Part shown: piece after piece, positions 1 to 7,485 of the stretch
How positions within the stretch are numbered: position 1 is the first letter of the stretch
How the letters are laid out: each line of letters begins with the position of its first letter
NCBI GenBank assembly: GCA_024400505.1
Contig: JAKSMP010000026.1
Span: forward strand, 1-32,423
Length of the DNA stretch: 32,423 bases
Direction: 5' to 3'
From: Bacteroidales bacterium
GTDB taxonomy: Bacteria; Bacteroidota; Bacteroidia; Bacteroidales; P3
Notes under the pieces: model-generated
What the model was told of the DNA's origin: nothing
Databases searched by the model: none
What the model saw: only the letters and a program-made list of their open reading frames with translations
Made by a program: the position numbers and the translations under genes

Positions 1-2
1 TC

Positions 3-185
3 AATGTGGCAAAGGTGGTCATCAAGGAGCACTATCCCACTTTCTCTATGGCAAACCTTAAGTCGCTGTTATACAATGCATATATCATGAACCGATTTTT
101 TGTCATATCGGGTTTCCGTCCGAACAAGTCAATAAATGCCAAAATTGTCAAAGAACTCTTTAATATTGCGGCTCCTGCCGCCTAA
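3..185 (+). CDS. 3' end of an unrecognised gene (partial)
   Basis: This is an open frame entering from outside the window and ending in TAA, giving 60 C-terminal residues. The other two plus frames have stops in this stretch. The fragment is basic and fairly aromatic (it contains KEHYPTFSMANLK and MNRFFVISGFRPNKS) and ends in NIAAPAA. There is no membrane segment and no motif I recognise. A transposase or other mobile-element C-terminus is possible but I have no motif to support it. A noncoding, AT-rich stretch with no clear terminator follows the stop. Confidence 0.5.
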   Translation, partial: NVAKVVIKEHYPTFSMANLKSLLYNAYIMNRFFVISGFRPNKSINAKIVKELFNIAAPAA

Positions 186-267
186 TTGTTAACTATTTTC
201 TACCGAACCATTGATATATATCTTATTTTTAGAAATGTACCTCCCCTAATATATGCTTTGTAAGTTT

Positions 268-297
268 GACACCTGACACCTATGACACTTGACACCC
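268..297. repeat. Heptamer TGACAC(C/T) repeat, four copies
   Basis: Copies lie at 268-274 and 275-281 (directly abutting), 284-290 (ending in T) and 291-297. The 2-bp insert between the second and third copies breaks perfect periodicity. The array lies about 35 bp upstream of the -33 box of the promoter at 332, so it could be a binding site array for a regulator, or simple slippage. The function is unknown. Confidence 0.6.
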
Positions 298-331
298 TTT
301 TGCTCACTCGGAGATGCATCGTTGCTCTCAT

Positions 332-363
332 TTTGCCAGTTGAAAAAAAGGGTGTATCTTTGC
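332..363 (+). promoter_or_regulatory. Bacteroidota housekeeping promoter with no clear gene
   Basis: TTTG at 332-335 is followed by 19 bp and then TATCTTTGC at 355-363. This matches the Bacteroides primary-sigma consensus of TTTG, 19-21 bp, TAnnTTTG. It is among the best matches in the window, so transcription starting near 370 on the plus strand is expected. The transcript would run through the 11-bp tandem repeat and then towards the convergent mnmE gene. Confidence 0.7.
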
Positions 364-389
364 ACCGTTCTTGACCCGTCAGAGCAGGG

Positions 390-433
390 GGTAATGCCGT
401 GGTAACGCCGTAGTAACGCTTAGGTAGTGCTTA
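390..433 (+). repeat. Four tandem 11-bp units
   Basis: The units are GGTAATGCCGT (390-400), GGTAACGCCGT (401-411), AGTAACGCTTA (412-422) and GGTAGTGCTTA (423-433). They share the core RGTARYGCYKW in strict 11-bp phase. The array begins about 27 bp after the -7 box of the promoter, so it would sit in the 5' end of the transcript. The unit length is not a multiple of three. A regulatory DNA or RNA repeat is likelier than a coding one. Confidence 0.7.
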
Positions 434-683
434 CTGTCAGTAGGCACAAAAGAACATAATCCACCCCGTTTTGAAACCCTTAACACCCCAATACCGAATG
501 GCAAACAACAACACCTCAATCCAATCCTGCCTCATGGCCTTGCTCGTCCACCTCCACTGTTTCGTGGCAGCTATTCTCCGCCAGCTCCTTCCCTGGCTTG
601 ATACTGAGATTGCCTCACCTTATCAGCAGCTGTCCTACGTGCCAAGCAACATCCAATCCACATCGTTCCCGCCATGCAAGAGT

Positions 684-713
684 GGTCTCAAATCTTGTGG
701 GAAATGTGAGACC
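684..713 (-). terminator. Possible terminator hairpin after mnmE
   Basis: GGTCTCA (684-690) pairs with TGAGACC (707-713) around a 16-nt loop, a few bases downstream of the mnmE stop on the minus strand. There is no clear T-run after the stem on either strand. It may be a weak terminator or processing hairpin at the end of the uvrA-mnmE operon. Confidence 0.35.
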
Positions 714-717
714 GTCA

Positions 718-2046
718 TTATTTACCGATGCAGAAACGATGGAAGATGGCACCTAGGATTTCGTGGGTGGTGACTTGTCCGGTGATAGAACCTAGGTGGT
801 GGAGGGCTTCGCGGAGGTCGATAACCACTAGGTCAGTTGGGAGTGATTGATCCAAGCCTTGGCGTACGAGATTGAGGGCTGCAATCACACGCTGGAGAGC
901 TTCGTAGTGGCGAATGTTGGAGAGAATGGGCTGGTGTCTGTCGGTGGTGGTGTATGCTTGGGTGAGGCGTTGGCATAGGCAGTCAAGCCCCGTGCCTTCG
1001 CGAGCGGAGATGGTGATGGTGCCTTGGGGATTGGACTCGGCCGGGGAAAGCCCTTTGGTGATGACGGTGATGAGTTGTTTGCCTTGGAGCGACACTTGGC
1101 AAGATAGTTGTTGTAGCTCTTGTGTGAGTGATTGCGGTTGGTCGGTGAGATAGAGAATCACTTGAGCCTGCTCGATGGCGCGGAAACTGCGCTGGATACC
1201 AAGAGATTCAATAGTATCTTGGCTGTGACGGAGGCCAGCGGTGTCGATAAAACGGAATGTGATACCGTTAAGGGTGATGGTGTCTTCGATAGTGTCGCGT
1301 GTGGTGCCGGCAATGTCGCTCACGATGGCTCGCTCTTCGCCCACCAGGGCATTGAGCAAGGTAGATTTGCCTACATTGGGGCGACCAACTATTGCTACAG
1401 GGACTCCATGTTTGATAGCGTTGCCCAGATGGAAGGATTGGCAGAGCTGAGTACACTGGGCTAGAATGGTGTCGATGAGGGTGTAAATCTGTTGCCGGTC
1501 GGCAAATTCCACATCCTCGTCGCTGAAATCGAGTTCGAGTTCTAGGAGTGAGGTGAGTTCTACGAATTGCTGGCGGAGTGAAGCCAACTGTTTGGCATAT
1601 CCTCCACGTAGCTGGCTGATGGCCAAGGCATGGTTGCCCTCATTGGTAGAGTCGATAAGGTCGGCTACGGCTTCGGCTTGAGAGAGGTCGAGTTTGCCAT
1701 TGAGGAAGGCTCGTTGGGTGAATTCGCCAGGTTGAGCCATGATGGCACCACTGGCCAGGAGGCTTTCGAGGATGGTTTGCTGGACATACAGAGAACCATG
1801 GCAGCTGATTTCTACGGTGTGTTCGCCGGTGAATGAGTGGGGGGCACAGTAGGAGGTAACCATCACTTCGTCGATGAGTTGACCGGCACATTGAAAACGG
1901 GCATACTGAGTTGAGGGTTGTGGACCCTGAGGTGGATGAATGGCGAGATGCTGGGTAGCTATGTTGAATGCATCGGGACCGGAGAGGCGGATTACGGCAA
2001 TGCCGCCTACGCCAGCCGGGGTGGAAATGGCTGCTATGGTGGACAT
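718..2046 (-). CDS. mnmE: tRNA uridine-5-carboxymethylaminomethyl modification GTPase MnmE (TrmE)
   Basis: With MnmG, this protein installs the carboxymethylaminomethyl group on the wobble uridine of several tRNAs, in the cytoplasm. The N-terminal folate-binding domain starts MSTIAAISTPAGVGG and carries the PGEFTQRAFLNGKLDL signature (about 106-121). The GTPase domain has Walker A GRPNVGKST (221-229), GTTRD (247-251), DTAG (268-271) and a G5-like SAREG (348-352). The C-terminus is the family's FCIGK with its conserved Cys. At 442 residues it is slightly shorter than the usual 450-460. The G4 position, normally NKxD, reads TKGL (330-333), which is unusual for a guanine-specific GTPase. It is the last gene of a tight operon, 14 bp after the membrane protein gene. 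Confidence 0.96.
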   Translation of the reverse strand: MSTIAAISTPAGVGGIAVIRLSGPDAFNIATQHLAIHPPQGPQPSTQYARFQCAGQLIDEVMVTSYCAPHSFTGEHTVEISCHGSLYVQQTILESLLASGAIMAQPGEFTQRAFLNGKLDLSQAEAVADLIDSTNEGNHALAISQLRGGYAKQLASLRQQFVELTSLLELELDFSDEDVEFADRQQIYTLIDTILAQCTQLCQSFHLGNAIKHGVPVAIVGRPNVGKSTLLNALVGEERAIVSDIAGTTRDTIEDTITLNGITFRFIDTAGLRHSQDTIESLGIQRSFRAIEQAQVILYLTDQPQSLTQELQQLSCQVSLQGKQLITVITKGLSPAESNPQGTITISAREGTGLDCLCQRLTQAYTTTDRHQPILSNIRHYEALQRVIAALNLVRQGLDQSLPTDLVVIDLREALHHLGSITGQVTTHEILGAIFHRFCIGK

Positions 2047-2060
2047 GGTGGAGTGGGTGG

Positions 2061-2642
2061 TTATTTTATGGAATCGTTGTCGGATTCGGATGGCTGTGTG
2101 TTGCTGGACTCAATTTGTTGGGAATCGACAGTTTTGGGAATCTGAGTTTCGTCAGTGGTTGGGGTATCGGCGATATATTGGGAGCCAAAAAGTGTGCGCA
2201 TTTGATCGTCGGTAAGTCCTAGGTCGTTCTTCATCTTGTACATGTTAGGGTAAGCCAGGAAGAGTAAAAGGATAAGCAGTATGGTGACCATGAGGAGGGA
2301 GTTGTCGGACATGAGCACAATTAGAGCGCATTCAACCACCACAATGCCAAGTATGGTGCGGTAGAGGTTGCTGATGTAGTCGGTATATCCTTGGAGTTTT
2401 GCATCGAGGTTGTCGAGTTTGCGCAAGCGAGGGGTAGAGCGGCGGATTACTTGGAGCGCCATGACAATGGTCAGAACGGCCAGTACAGCTCCAGAGATGA
2501 GCATCCAACGAGCCACTTGCGGCTGCTGGAAGGAGATTTGATAAGGACAGTAGTGAAACACAATGGTGGTCAATACTATTAGGATGGAACCATAGAGGCC
2601 GATGTTGGCGGTTCGATGGAGTTTTTTGATTAATTCTCTCAT
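2061..2642 (-). CDS. Four-helix membrane protein of unknown function
   Basis: This 193-residue protein has four hydrophobic segments at roughly 15-33, 45-65, 95-113 and 115-133. A basic, Leu-rich linker with possible coiled-coil character (RRSTPRLRKLDNLDAKLQGY) joins helices 2 and 3. The last 55 residues are a polar, Ser/Thr/Asp/Gln-rich tail that looks disordered. I recognise no family motif. It sits 15 bp after uvrA and 14 bp before mnmE on the same strand and is almost certainly co-transcribed, but neither neighbour suggests a role. The start follows from the position of the first Met, MRELIKKLHR. Confidence 0.8.
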   Translation of the reverse strand: MRELIKKLHRTANIGLYGSILIVLTTIVFHYCPYQISFQQPQVARWMLISGAVLAVLTIVMALQVIRRSTPRLRKLDNLDAKLQGYTDYISNLYRTILGIVVVECALIVLMSDNSLLMVTILLILLLFLAYPNMYKMKNDLGLTDDQMRTLFGSQYIADTPTTDETQIPKTVDSQQIESSNTQPSESDNDSIK

Positions 2643-2657
2643 GGGTTTGTGTATTGT

Positions 2658-5447
2658 TTAGAGTTTAAGATATTTTGCAGTGTGGGATTGTGGGCATTTG
2701 AGAAGGTCTTCGGGTGTGCCGGCAAAGACGAGGTTGCCGCCATCGCGACCTCCTTCGGGTCCCATGTCGATAACCCAGTCGGCCACTTTTATGATGTCGT
2801 GGTGGTGCTCGATGACGATGATGGAGTGTCCTTTCTCAATCAAGCTGTTGAATGCAGTGATGAGTTTTTGGATATCGTGGAAATGGAGTCCTGTGGAGGG
2901 CTCATCGAAGATGAAAAGTTTTGGTTTCTCGGCACTGCCTTTGATGAGGTAGGAGGCGAGTTTGACGCGTTGAGCCTCGCCACCACTGAGCGAACTGGAA
3001 GACTGCCCCAGTTTGAGATATCCTAGTCCCACATCTTGCAATGGTTGTAGGCGGGCGAGGATGGCGGCCTGGCCTTCGAAAAATTCGATGGATTGATCAA
3101 CGGTCATATCAAGGATGTCGGAGATGCTTTTGTCTCGGTATTTTACTTCGAGGGTTTCTTCTTTGAAGCGTGTGCCATGGCACTCTTCGCATACGAGGTG
3201 CACGTCGGCCATGAACTGCATGCCCACGGTGACGTATCCTTCGCCTTCGCACACTTCGCAGCGACCACCCTCGGTGTTGAAGGAAAAGAAGCCGGGTTTG
3301 TAGCCACGATTGCGGGCCAAAGGTTGCGATGCAAAGAGTTGCCGTATCTCGTCGTAGGCTTTCATGTAGGTGGCAGGGTTGCTGCGAGTAGAGCGCCCAA
3401 TGGGATTTTGATCGACAAGTTCGATGCTGGAAATGCGATTGAGATCGCCACTCACTCCTGCGCATTTGCCCACATAGTCGGAGGTGCCTTCGAATCGTTT
3501 CTGCAACACATCATAGAGCACCTGCTTGACCAACGAAGTCTTGCCGGAACCGCTCACGCCTGTGACCACAGTGAGCACACCCAAAGGAAAATCAACATCC
3601 ACATGGTTTAGGTTATTGCAGAAGGCACCATGGATGGTGATGCGGTCGCGCCAAGGACGTCGAGATGAAGGGACGGGGATGGATAGCTTGCCTAAGAGAT
3701 ATTGACTAGTGAGGGATGCTTTGGGGGCTCGAGATTCAAGTTCTTGGGGTGTGCCTGCAAAGACCACTTCGCCTCCCAGACGTCCGGCCCCGGGCCCAAT
3801 ATCGATGATGTAGTCGGCAGCATGCATGATGTCTTCGTCGTGCTCCACCACGATAACCGTGTTGCCCAGGTCGCGTAGCTCTTTCAGCACATGAATGAGA
3901 CGGTCGGTGTCGCGCGAATGAAGTCCGATGGAAGGCTCGTCGAGGATGTACATGCTACCCACCAATGAACTGCCCAAAGAGGTGGCTAGATTGATGCGCT
4001 GAGATTCGCCGCCAGAAAGTGTGTTGGAAAGTCGGCTGAGTGAAAGGTATCCCAATCCAACGTCGATGAGGTATTTGACGCGATTGTTGAGTTCGATAAG
4101 AAGTCGTTTGACCACTTCGCGTTCGTGCTCGGTGAGCACAGGGAGGGTTCCATCGCTGGGCTGTGTGATGGAGGTAAGCCATTGAGCGAAATCACTCACA
4201 GGCATGGCAAGTAACTCTGTGATGGATCGTCCGCACACTTTGACGTAGGCAGCATCCTTGCGGAGTCGCGAACCGCGGCAGTCGGGGCAAATGGTGGTGC
4301 CGCGAAAGCGGGAAATCATTACCCGGTATTGGATCTTGAATGATTGGGTTTCGAGCCATTTGAAGAATCCGTCAATGCCCTCCCAAGTACCTTTGCCGTG
4401 CCAAAGGATGTCAAGTTGTTCGGGGGTGAGATCGCAATAGGGGGTGTGGATGGGAAAACCTAGTTTGGTAGCTTGTCGCATAAGGGCTCGGGTCCATTCC
4501 GACATCTTCTCGCCTCGCCAACAAACCACAGCCTCTTCGTAGATGGAAAGTGACTTATTGGGCACTACTAAGTCTTCGTTGATACCAATAATGTTGCCAT
4601 AGCCTTGGCAGGTGGGACAAGCACCGTATGGATTGTTGAAACTGAAGAAATTGGGGTTGGGCTTCTCAAATGTGATGCCATCAGCTTCAAATTTATTGCT
4701 GAATTGGGCTGTGCCAAGGGAATTGTGGTCGGCATCCTCGGCAAAAACCTCGCAGCATCCTCTGCCTTCGAAAAAGGCGGTCTGGACAGATTCGGCTATG
4801 CGAGCTGCTTGATCGTCGTCGTGGGCATGGAGCTGTATGCGGTCCACGAGCAGTTTCACATCATCGCCCTCGGCTTTTGACGCAAGAAATTCGTCGATGC
4901 GCACAATGGTGCCTTTGATTGCGATGCGCATGAATCCTTCTTGGTGGAGCATCTCAAGCTGAGCATGCATAGGGCGCTCCTTGGAGGATGAAAGGGGTGA
5001 ATAAAGTATGATGCGAGTACCCTCAGGGAAAGATTGTATGTGGTCCACTACGTCGCTCACCGAATGACGTTTGACTTCTACGCCTGAGATGGGGGAATAA
5101 GTACGGCCAATTCGAGCAAACATAAGTTTTAGGTATTCATAGAGCTCGGTGGATGTGCCTACTGTGGAGCGAGGGTTGGAAGTGTTGACCTTTTGTTCGA
5201 TAGCCACGGCAGGCGCAATATTCTCAATGAGGTCAACCTCGGGTTTGGCCATGCGACCAAGAAATTGGCGAGCATAGGAAGATAGACTTTCCACATAGCG
5301 ACGTTGGCCTTCGGCGTAGAGTGTGTCGAAAGCCAAGCTGGATTTTCCGGATCCGCTGAGGCCTGTTATTACCACTAGTTTGCCTTGAGGAATATTGACC
5401 GATATGTTTTTGAGATTATTGACGCGAGCACCGTGAATTTTGATCAT
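2658..5447 (-). CDS. uvrA: Excinuclease ABC subunit A (UvrA)
   Basis: This is the DNA-damage recognition ATPase of nucleotide excision repair, which acts as a dimer with UvrB. It is 929 residues from the chosen start. The first ATPase module has Walker A GLSGSGKSS (29-37) and signature LSGGESQRINLA. The second has GVSGSGKTS and LSGGEAQRVKLA. Each signature is followed by a DEPS Walker B (LDEPSIGLH and FDEPSTGLH). Zinc modules read CPTCQGYG...CPDCRGSR and CEVCEGEG...CEECHGTR. The frame is open for another 42 codons upstream (to 5573), but that extension has no family resemblance, and MIKIHGARVNNLKN matches the usual UvrA start. It is the first gene of the uvrA-membrane protein-mnmE operon. I found no consensus promoter just upstream. 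Confidence 0.97.
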   Translation of the reverse strand: MIKIHGARVNNLKNISVNIPQGKLVVITGLSGSGKSSLAFDTLYAEGQRRYVESLSSYARQFLGRMAKPEVDLIENIAPAVAIEQKVNTSNPRSTVGTSTELYEYLKLMFARIGRTYSPISGVEVKRHSVSDVVDHIQSFPEGTRIILYSPLSSSKERPMHAQLEMLHQEGFMRIAIKGTIVRIDEFLASKAEGDDVKLLVDRIQLHAHDDDQAARIAESVQTAFFEGRGCCEVFAEDADHNSLGTAQFSNKFEADGITFEKPNPNFFSFNNPYGACPTCQGYGNIIGINEDLVVPNKSLSIYEEAVVCWRGEKMSEWTRALMRQATKLGFPIHTPYCDLTPEQLDILWHGKGTWEGIDGFFKWLETQSFKIQYRVMISRFRGTTICPDCRGSRLRKDAAYVKVCGRSITELLAMPVSDFAQWLTSITQPSDGTLPVLTEHEREVVKRLLIELNNRVKYLIDVGLGYLSLSRLSNTLSGGESQRINLATSLGSSLVGSMYILDEPSIGLHSRDTDRLIHVLKELRDLGNTVIVVEHDEDIMHAADYIIDIGPGAGRLGGEVVFAGTPQELESRAPKASLTSQYLLGKLSIPVPSSRRPWRDRITIHGAFCNNLNHVDVDFPLGVLTVVTGVSGSGKTSLVKQVLYDVLQKRFEGTSDYVGKCAGVSGDLNRISSIELVDQNPIGRSTRSNPATYMKAYDEIRQLFASQPLARNRGYKPGFFSFNTEGGRCEVCEGEGYVTVGMQFMADVHLVCEECHGTRFKEETLEVKYRDKSISDILDMTVDQSIEFFEGQAAILARLQPLQDVGLGYLKLGQSSSSLSGGEAQRVKLASYLIKGSAEKPKLFIFDEPSTGLHFHDIQKLITAFNSLIEKGHSIIVIEHHHDIIKVADWVIDMGPEGGRDGGNLVFAGTPEDLLKCPQSHTAKYLKL

Positions 5448-5614
5448 AGACTTGTAAGTTATGTTATAGGGTAAGAAACCGAGACCTATGTGGTTTGTCC
5501 AAGGGGTAGCATTGCCGTGACGTTGTGGATAGAGCCTAAGTCGGTCTTGATGTAACACGACTGCATGAAACAATAATTATATATGCTATGTCGTGAAAGG
5601 ATTATTTTGTGCAT

Positions 5615-5663
5615 AAATATTTTGTAGCACCCCATGTGAGGACTGGGGTGCTACAAAAATATT
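5615..5663 (-). terminator. Long inverted repeat after fba
   Basis: GTAGCACCCC (5624-5633) pairs with GGGGTGCTAC (5645-5654) around an 11-nt loop. The pairing continues outward through A/T-rich flanks, giving a near-perfect stem of about 18 bp. It lies 15 bp past the fba stop codon and before uvrA, both on the minus strand. The outer T residues are part of the stem, so it differs from a textbook hairpin followed by a T-run. It is likely the fba terminator or a 3'-end stabilising hairpin. Confidence 0.6.
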
Positions 5664-5677
5664 ATTAATATGATTGT

Positions 5678-6685
5678 TTACTGTTTGATGAGCTTGTCGT
5701 TTGATCCGAGCACATTGATAATTTTGTGCATATACATCTGTTTCATGCTCTCGCGAGCGGGTTTTAGATATTGGCGGGGGTCAAAGTGACCAGGATTCTC
5801 AGCAAGATGTTTTCTCACGGCTGCGGTCATAGCAAGTCGGCTGTCGCTGTCGATGTTGATTTTGCATACTGCACTCTTGCTGGCTTTGCGGAGTTGCTCT
5901 TCGGGGATGCCTACAGCGGCCTTTAAGTTACCGCCGTTGGCATTGATGGTATCTACAGCATCCTGGGGGACAGAGCTGCTGCCGTGGAGCACGATGGGGA
6001 AGCCGGGGAGTTTCTTCTCGATGGCCTCGAGCACGTCGAATGCAAGGGGAGGAGGCAACAGGCGACCAGTTTCGGGGTCAACGGTGCACTGTTCAGGGGT
6101 GAACTTGTATGCGCCATGGCTTGTGCCTATGCTGATGGCCAAACTGTCAACACCAGTCTTAGTCACAAAGTCGATAACCTCTTCTGGCTTGGTGTAGTGG
6201 CTCTCTTCAGATGCTACTTCGTCTTCGACGCCTGCCAATACACCCAATTCACCTTCTACAGTCACATCGAATTGGTGGGCATATTCTACCACTCTCTTTG
6301 TTACTGCCACGTTTTCGTCGTAGGGGAGGCTGCTGCCGTCGATCATCACGCTGCTGAATCCCATATCGATGCAACTCTTGCAGGTCTCAAAGCTATCGCC
6401 GTGATCTAAGTGCAGCACAATTTCGGGATGTTTGCAACCCAGTTCCTTGGCATACTCCACGGCACCCTCGGCCATGTAACGAAGGAGGGTTTGGTTTGCG
6501 TAGTCTCTAGCACCACGAGATACTTGCATGATCACAGGACTTTTTGTCTCTACAGCAGCCATAATGATGGCTTGCATCTGCTCCATATTGTTGAAGTTGA
6601 AAGCGGGAATGGCATAGCCGCCATCCACAGCTTTGGCAAACATTGCTCGGGTGTTTACCAATCCAATTTTCTTGTAGTCAACCAT
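5678..6685 (-). CDS. fba: Class II fructose-1,6-bisphosphate aldolase
   Basis: This zinc-dependent aldolase of glycolysis and gluconeogenesis splits fructose-1,6-bisphosphate into DHAP and glyceraldehyde-3-phosphate in the cytoplasm. It is 335 residues. The core motif LHLDHGDSFE spans 91-100, with catalytic Asp94 and zinc ligand His95. It is followed by EGELG (144-148), the substrate-phosphate loop SIGTSHGAYK (185-194) and LHGSSSVP (233-240). The family is clear; substrate preference within class II (tagatose-bisphosphate) cannot be excluded from sequence, but a single-copy fba with this architecture is usual in Bacteroidales. It is monocistronic, with its own -7 box at 6721-6729 and a hairpin after the stop. 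Confidence 0.94.
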   Translation of the reverse strand: MVDYKKIGLVNTRAMFAKAVDGGYAIPAFNFNNMEQMQAIIMAAVETKSPVIMQVSRGARDYANQTLLRYMAEGAVEYAKELGCKHPEIVLHLDHGDSFETCKSCIDMGFSSVMIDGSSLPYDENVAVTKRVVEYAHQFDVTVEGELGVLAGVEDEVASEESHYTKPEEVIDFVTKTGVDSLAISIGTSHGAYKFTPEQCTVDPETGRLLPPPLAFDVLEAIEKKLPGFPIVLHGSSSVPQDAVDTINANGGNLKAAVGIPEEQLRKASKSAVCKINIDSDSRLAMTAAVRKHLAENPGHFDPRQYLKPARESMKQMYMHKIINVLGSNDKLIKQ

Positions 6686-6720
6686 AATTCTTGTTTATTG
6701 TTTTATTGAAGTTTGAGATT

Positions 6721-6729
6721 GCAAAGATA
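6721..6729 (-). promoter_or_regulatory. -7 promoter box for fba
   Basis: Read on the minus strand, the sequence is TATCTTTGC, an exact TAnnTTTGC box about 36 bp upstream of the fba ATG. No good TTTG element lies at the expected -33 position. The tract upstream is A-rich on this strand. Confidence 0.6.
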
Positions 6730-6740
6730 CAAATAATATT

Positions 6741-7011
6741 TGATATGGAGAGATTTTTTTATTGATGGGTGAGCTTCCCAGTTGCCCGATCTACCCCATT
6801 ATCATACTTAGGATTGTTGCGTTATTAAAAGGCTTGGCAACGAAAGCCCTCTCATTTTGCCCATTCGTCTTCGGATACTTTCATGGCCAACCCTAATCGC
6901 GATAAGTGAATGTAATGATGTTGGCAATGCAACTCATATCTTGAGCAAGCCTTGGTGTATTGGTGTAAAGAACAAGTTCAGCTGGGTTAAGATTCGGAAT
7001 GGATGGTTTGC
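6741..7011. other. Intergenic region, nothing recognised
   Basis: This stretch lies between the fba promoter and the stop codon of the small membrane protein. I see no repeat, RNA gene or credible reading frame. A plus-strand frame starting at 6857 is mostly the shadow of the small protein gene and has no recognisable features. Confidence 0.5.
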
Positions 7012-7257
7012 TCATTTGATTTCCTCCATTAGGTTATTGTTCACCTCAAGTGGAGAATATCTTTCTGCATTTTTGCATTTGACATTGGCTGCTTTGGCGC
7101 ATACGCATCCTGCCCCTTTGCCTGTATAAGGGTCCATGCTACTGCAGTGACGTTTGAATTCTCCATGTTTCTTGAATATCATCTTTACTCCTAAACCAAG
7201 GAAGAGGAGTGCCACCATCGCTAATGCGAAAAGGGTTGTGAGTATAATGGTGCTCAT
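7012..7257 (-). CDS. Small single-span membrane protein with Cys-rich tail
   Basis: This 81-residue protein starts MSTIILTTLFALAMVALLFL. One N-terminal hydrophobic helix (about 3-25) is followed by a basic stretch (KMIFKKHGEFKRH) and a short tail with conserved-looking Cys residues in HCSS, GCVCAK and KCKN. The pattern HCSSxDPYTGxxxGCxC resembles a family of short membrane proteins of unknown function that I associate with Bacteroidetes. A metal or redox centre is possible but unproven. The longer frame beginning at 7311 is rejected because it would translate through the tRNA terminator and into the tRNA 3' end. The gene follows the tRNA terminator directly and has no clear promoter, so it may depend on read-through. 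Confidence 0.7.
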   Translation of the reverse strand: MSTIILTTLFALAMVALLFLGLGVKMIFKKHGEFKRHCSSMDPYTGKGAGCVCAKAANVKCKNAERYSPLEVNNNLMEEIK

Positions 7258-7269
7258 AGTGACATGTAT

Positions 7270-7295
7270 AAAAAAAGCCGCAATCTCTTGCGGCT
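7270..7295 (-). terminator. Intrinsic terminator of tRNA-Asn
   Basis: AGCCGCAA (7276-7283) pairs with TTGCGGCT (7288-7295) around a 4-nt loop. On the minus strand this 8-bp stem is followed by a run of T (7270-7276). It lies 9 bp beyond the tRNA 3' end. Confidence 0.85.
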
Positions 7296-7303
7296 GTTGT
7301 TTG

Positions 7304-7377
7304 CTCCCCAAGTAGGACTTGAACCTACGACCCCCTGATTAACAGTCAGGTGCTCTAACCAACTGAGCTATTGAGGA
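7304..7377 (-). tRNA. tRNA-Asn (anticodon GTT)
   Basis: On the minus strand a 74-nt cloverleaf folds. The acceptor arm is TCCTCAA/TTGGGGA with one T-G pair. The D arm contains AGCTCAGTTGGTTAGAGC. The anticodon stem CCTGA/TCAGG encloses a 7-nt loop with GTT at its centre. The T arm is GTAGG/TTCAAGT/CCTAC. The discriminator is G and the 3' CCA is not encoded. A strong promoter lies just upstream and an intrinsic terminator just downstream, so it is an independent transcription unit. Confidence 0.96.
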
Positions 7378-7409
7378 AGATTTGACTGCTTTTCTCTTTC
7401 AAAGCGAGT

Positions 7410-7442
7410 GCAAAAATACAGCATTTTTTTTAATCCACCAAA
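7410..7442 (-). promoter_or_regulatory. Promoter of tRNA-Asn
   Basis: On the minus strand, TTTG (7442-7439) is followed by 20 bp and TATTTTTGC (7418-7410). This is a full match to the Bacteroidota consensus, 33 bp upstream of the tRNA 5' end. Confidence 0.8.
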
Positions 7443-7485
7443 TTTTTTTTGAAAAAAGTTTTTAGTGGTGTATTATATTGTTTGA

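Larger units (their letters stand above)
186..717. other. Long intergenic region with repeats and an orphan promoter
   Basis: These 530 bp lie between the partial gene and the end of mnmE. In order they hold an AT-rich stretch, four copies of TGACAC(C/T) at 268-297, a canonical Bacteroidota promoter at 332-363, four tandem 11-bp units at 390-433, and a CA-rich stretch to 717. An open frame can be read from an ATG at 498 into the mnmE 3' end at 773. Its translation has no recognisable domain and biased composition, so I do not call it. A promoter plus structured leader with no convincing gene suggests that the gene was deleted or degraded, or that the product is an RNA. Confidence 0.5.

Noticed and set aside
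498..773. A plus-strand reading frame of 91 codons after the orphan promoter.
   Set aside because: It has no recognisable domain, unusual composition and runs into the mnmE 3' end in antisense. The promoter and repeats before it make a lost gene or RNA equally likely.
5448..5573. A 42-codon upstream extension of uvrA.
   Set aside because: The extension has no family resemblance, and UvrA proteins normally begin near MIKIHGARVNNLKN.
7258..7311. An N-terminal extension of the small membrane protein.
   Set aside because: It would read through the tRNA terminator hairpin and the tRNA 3' end.
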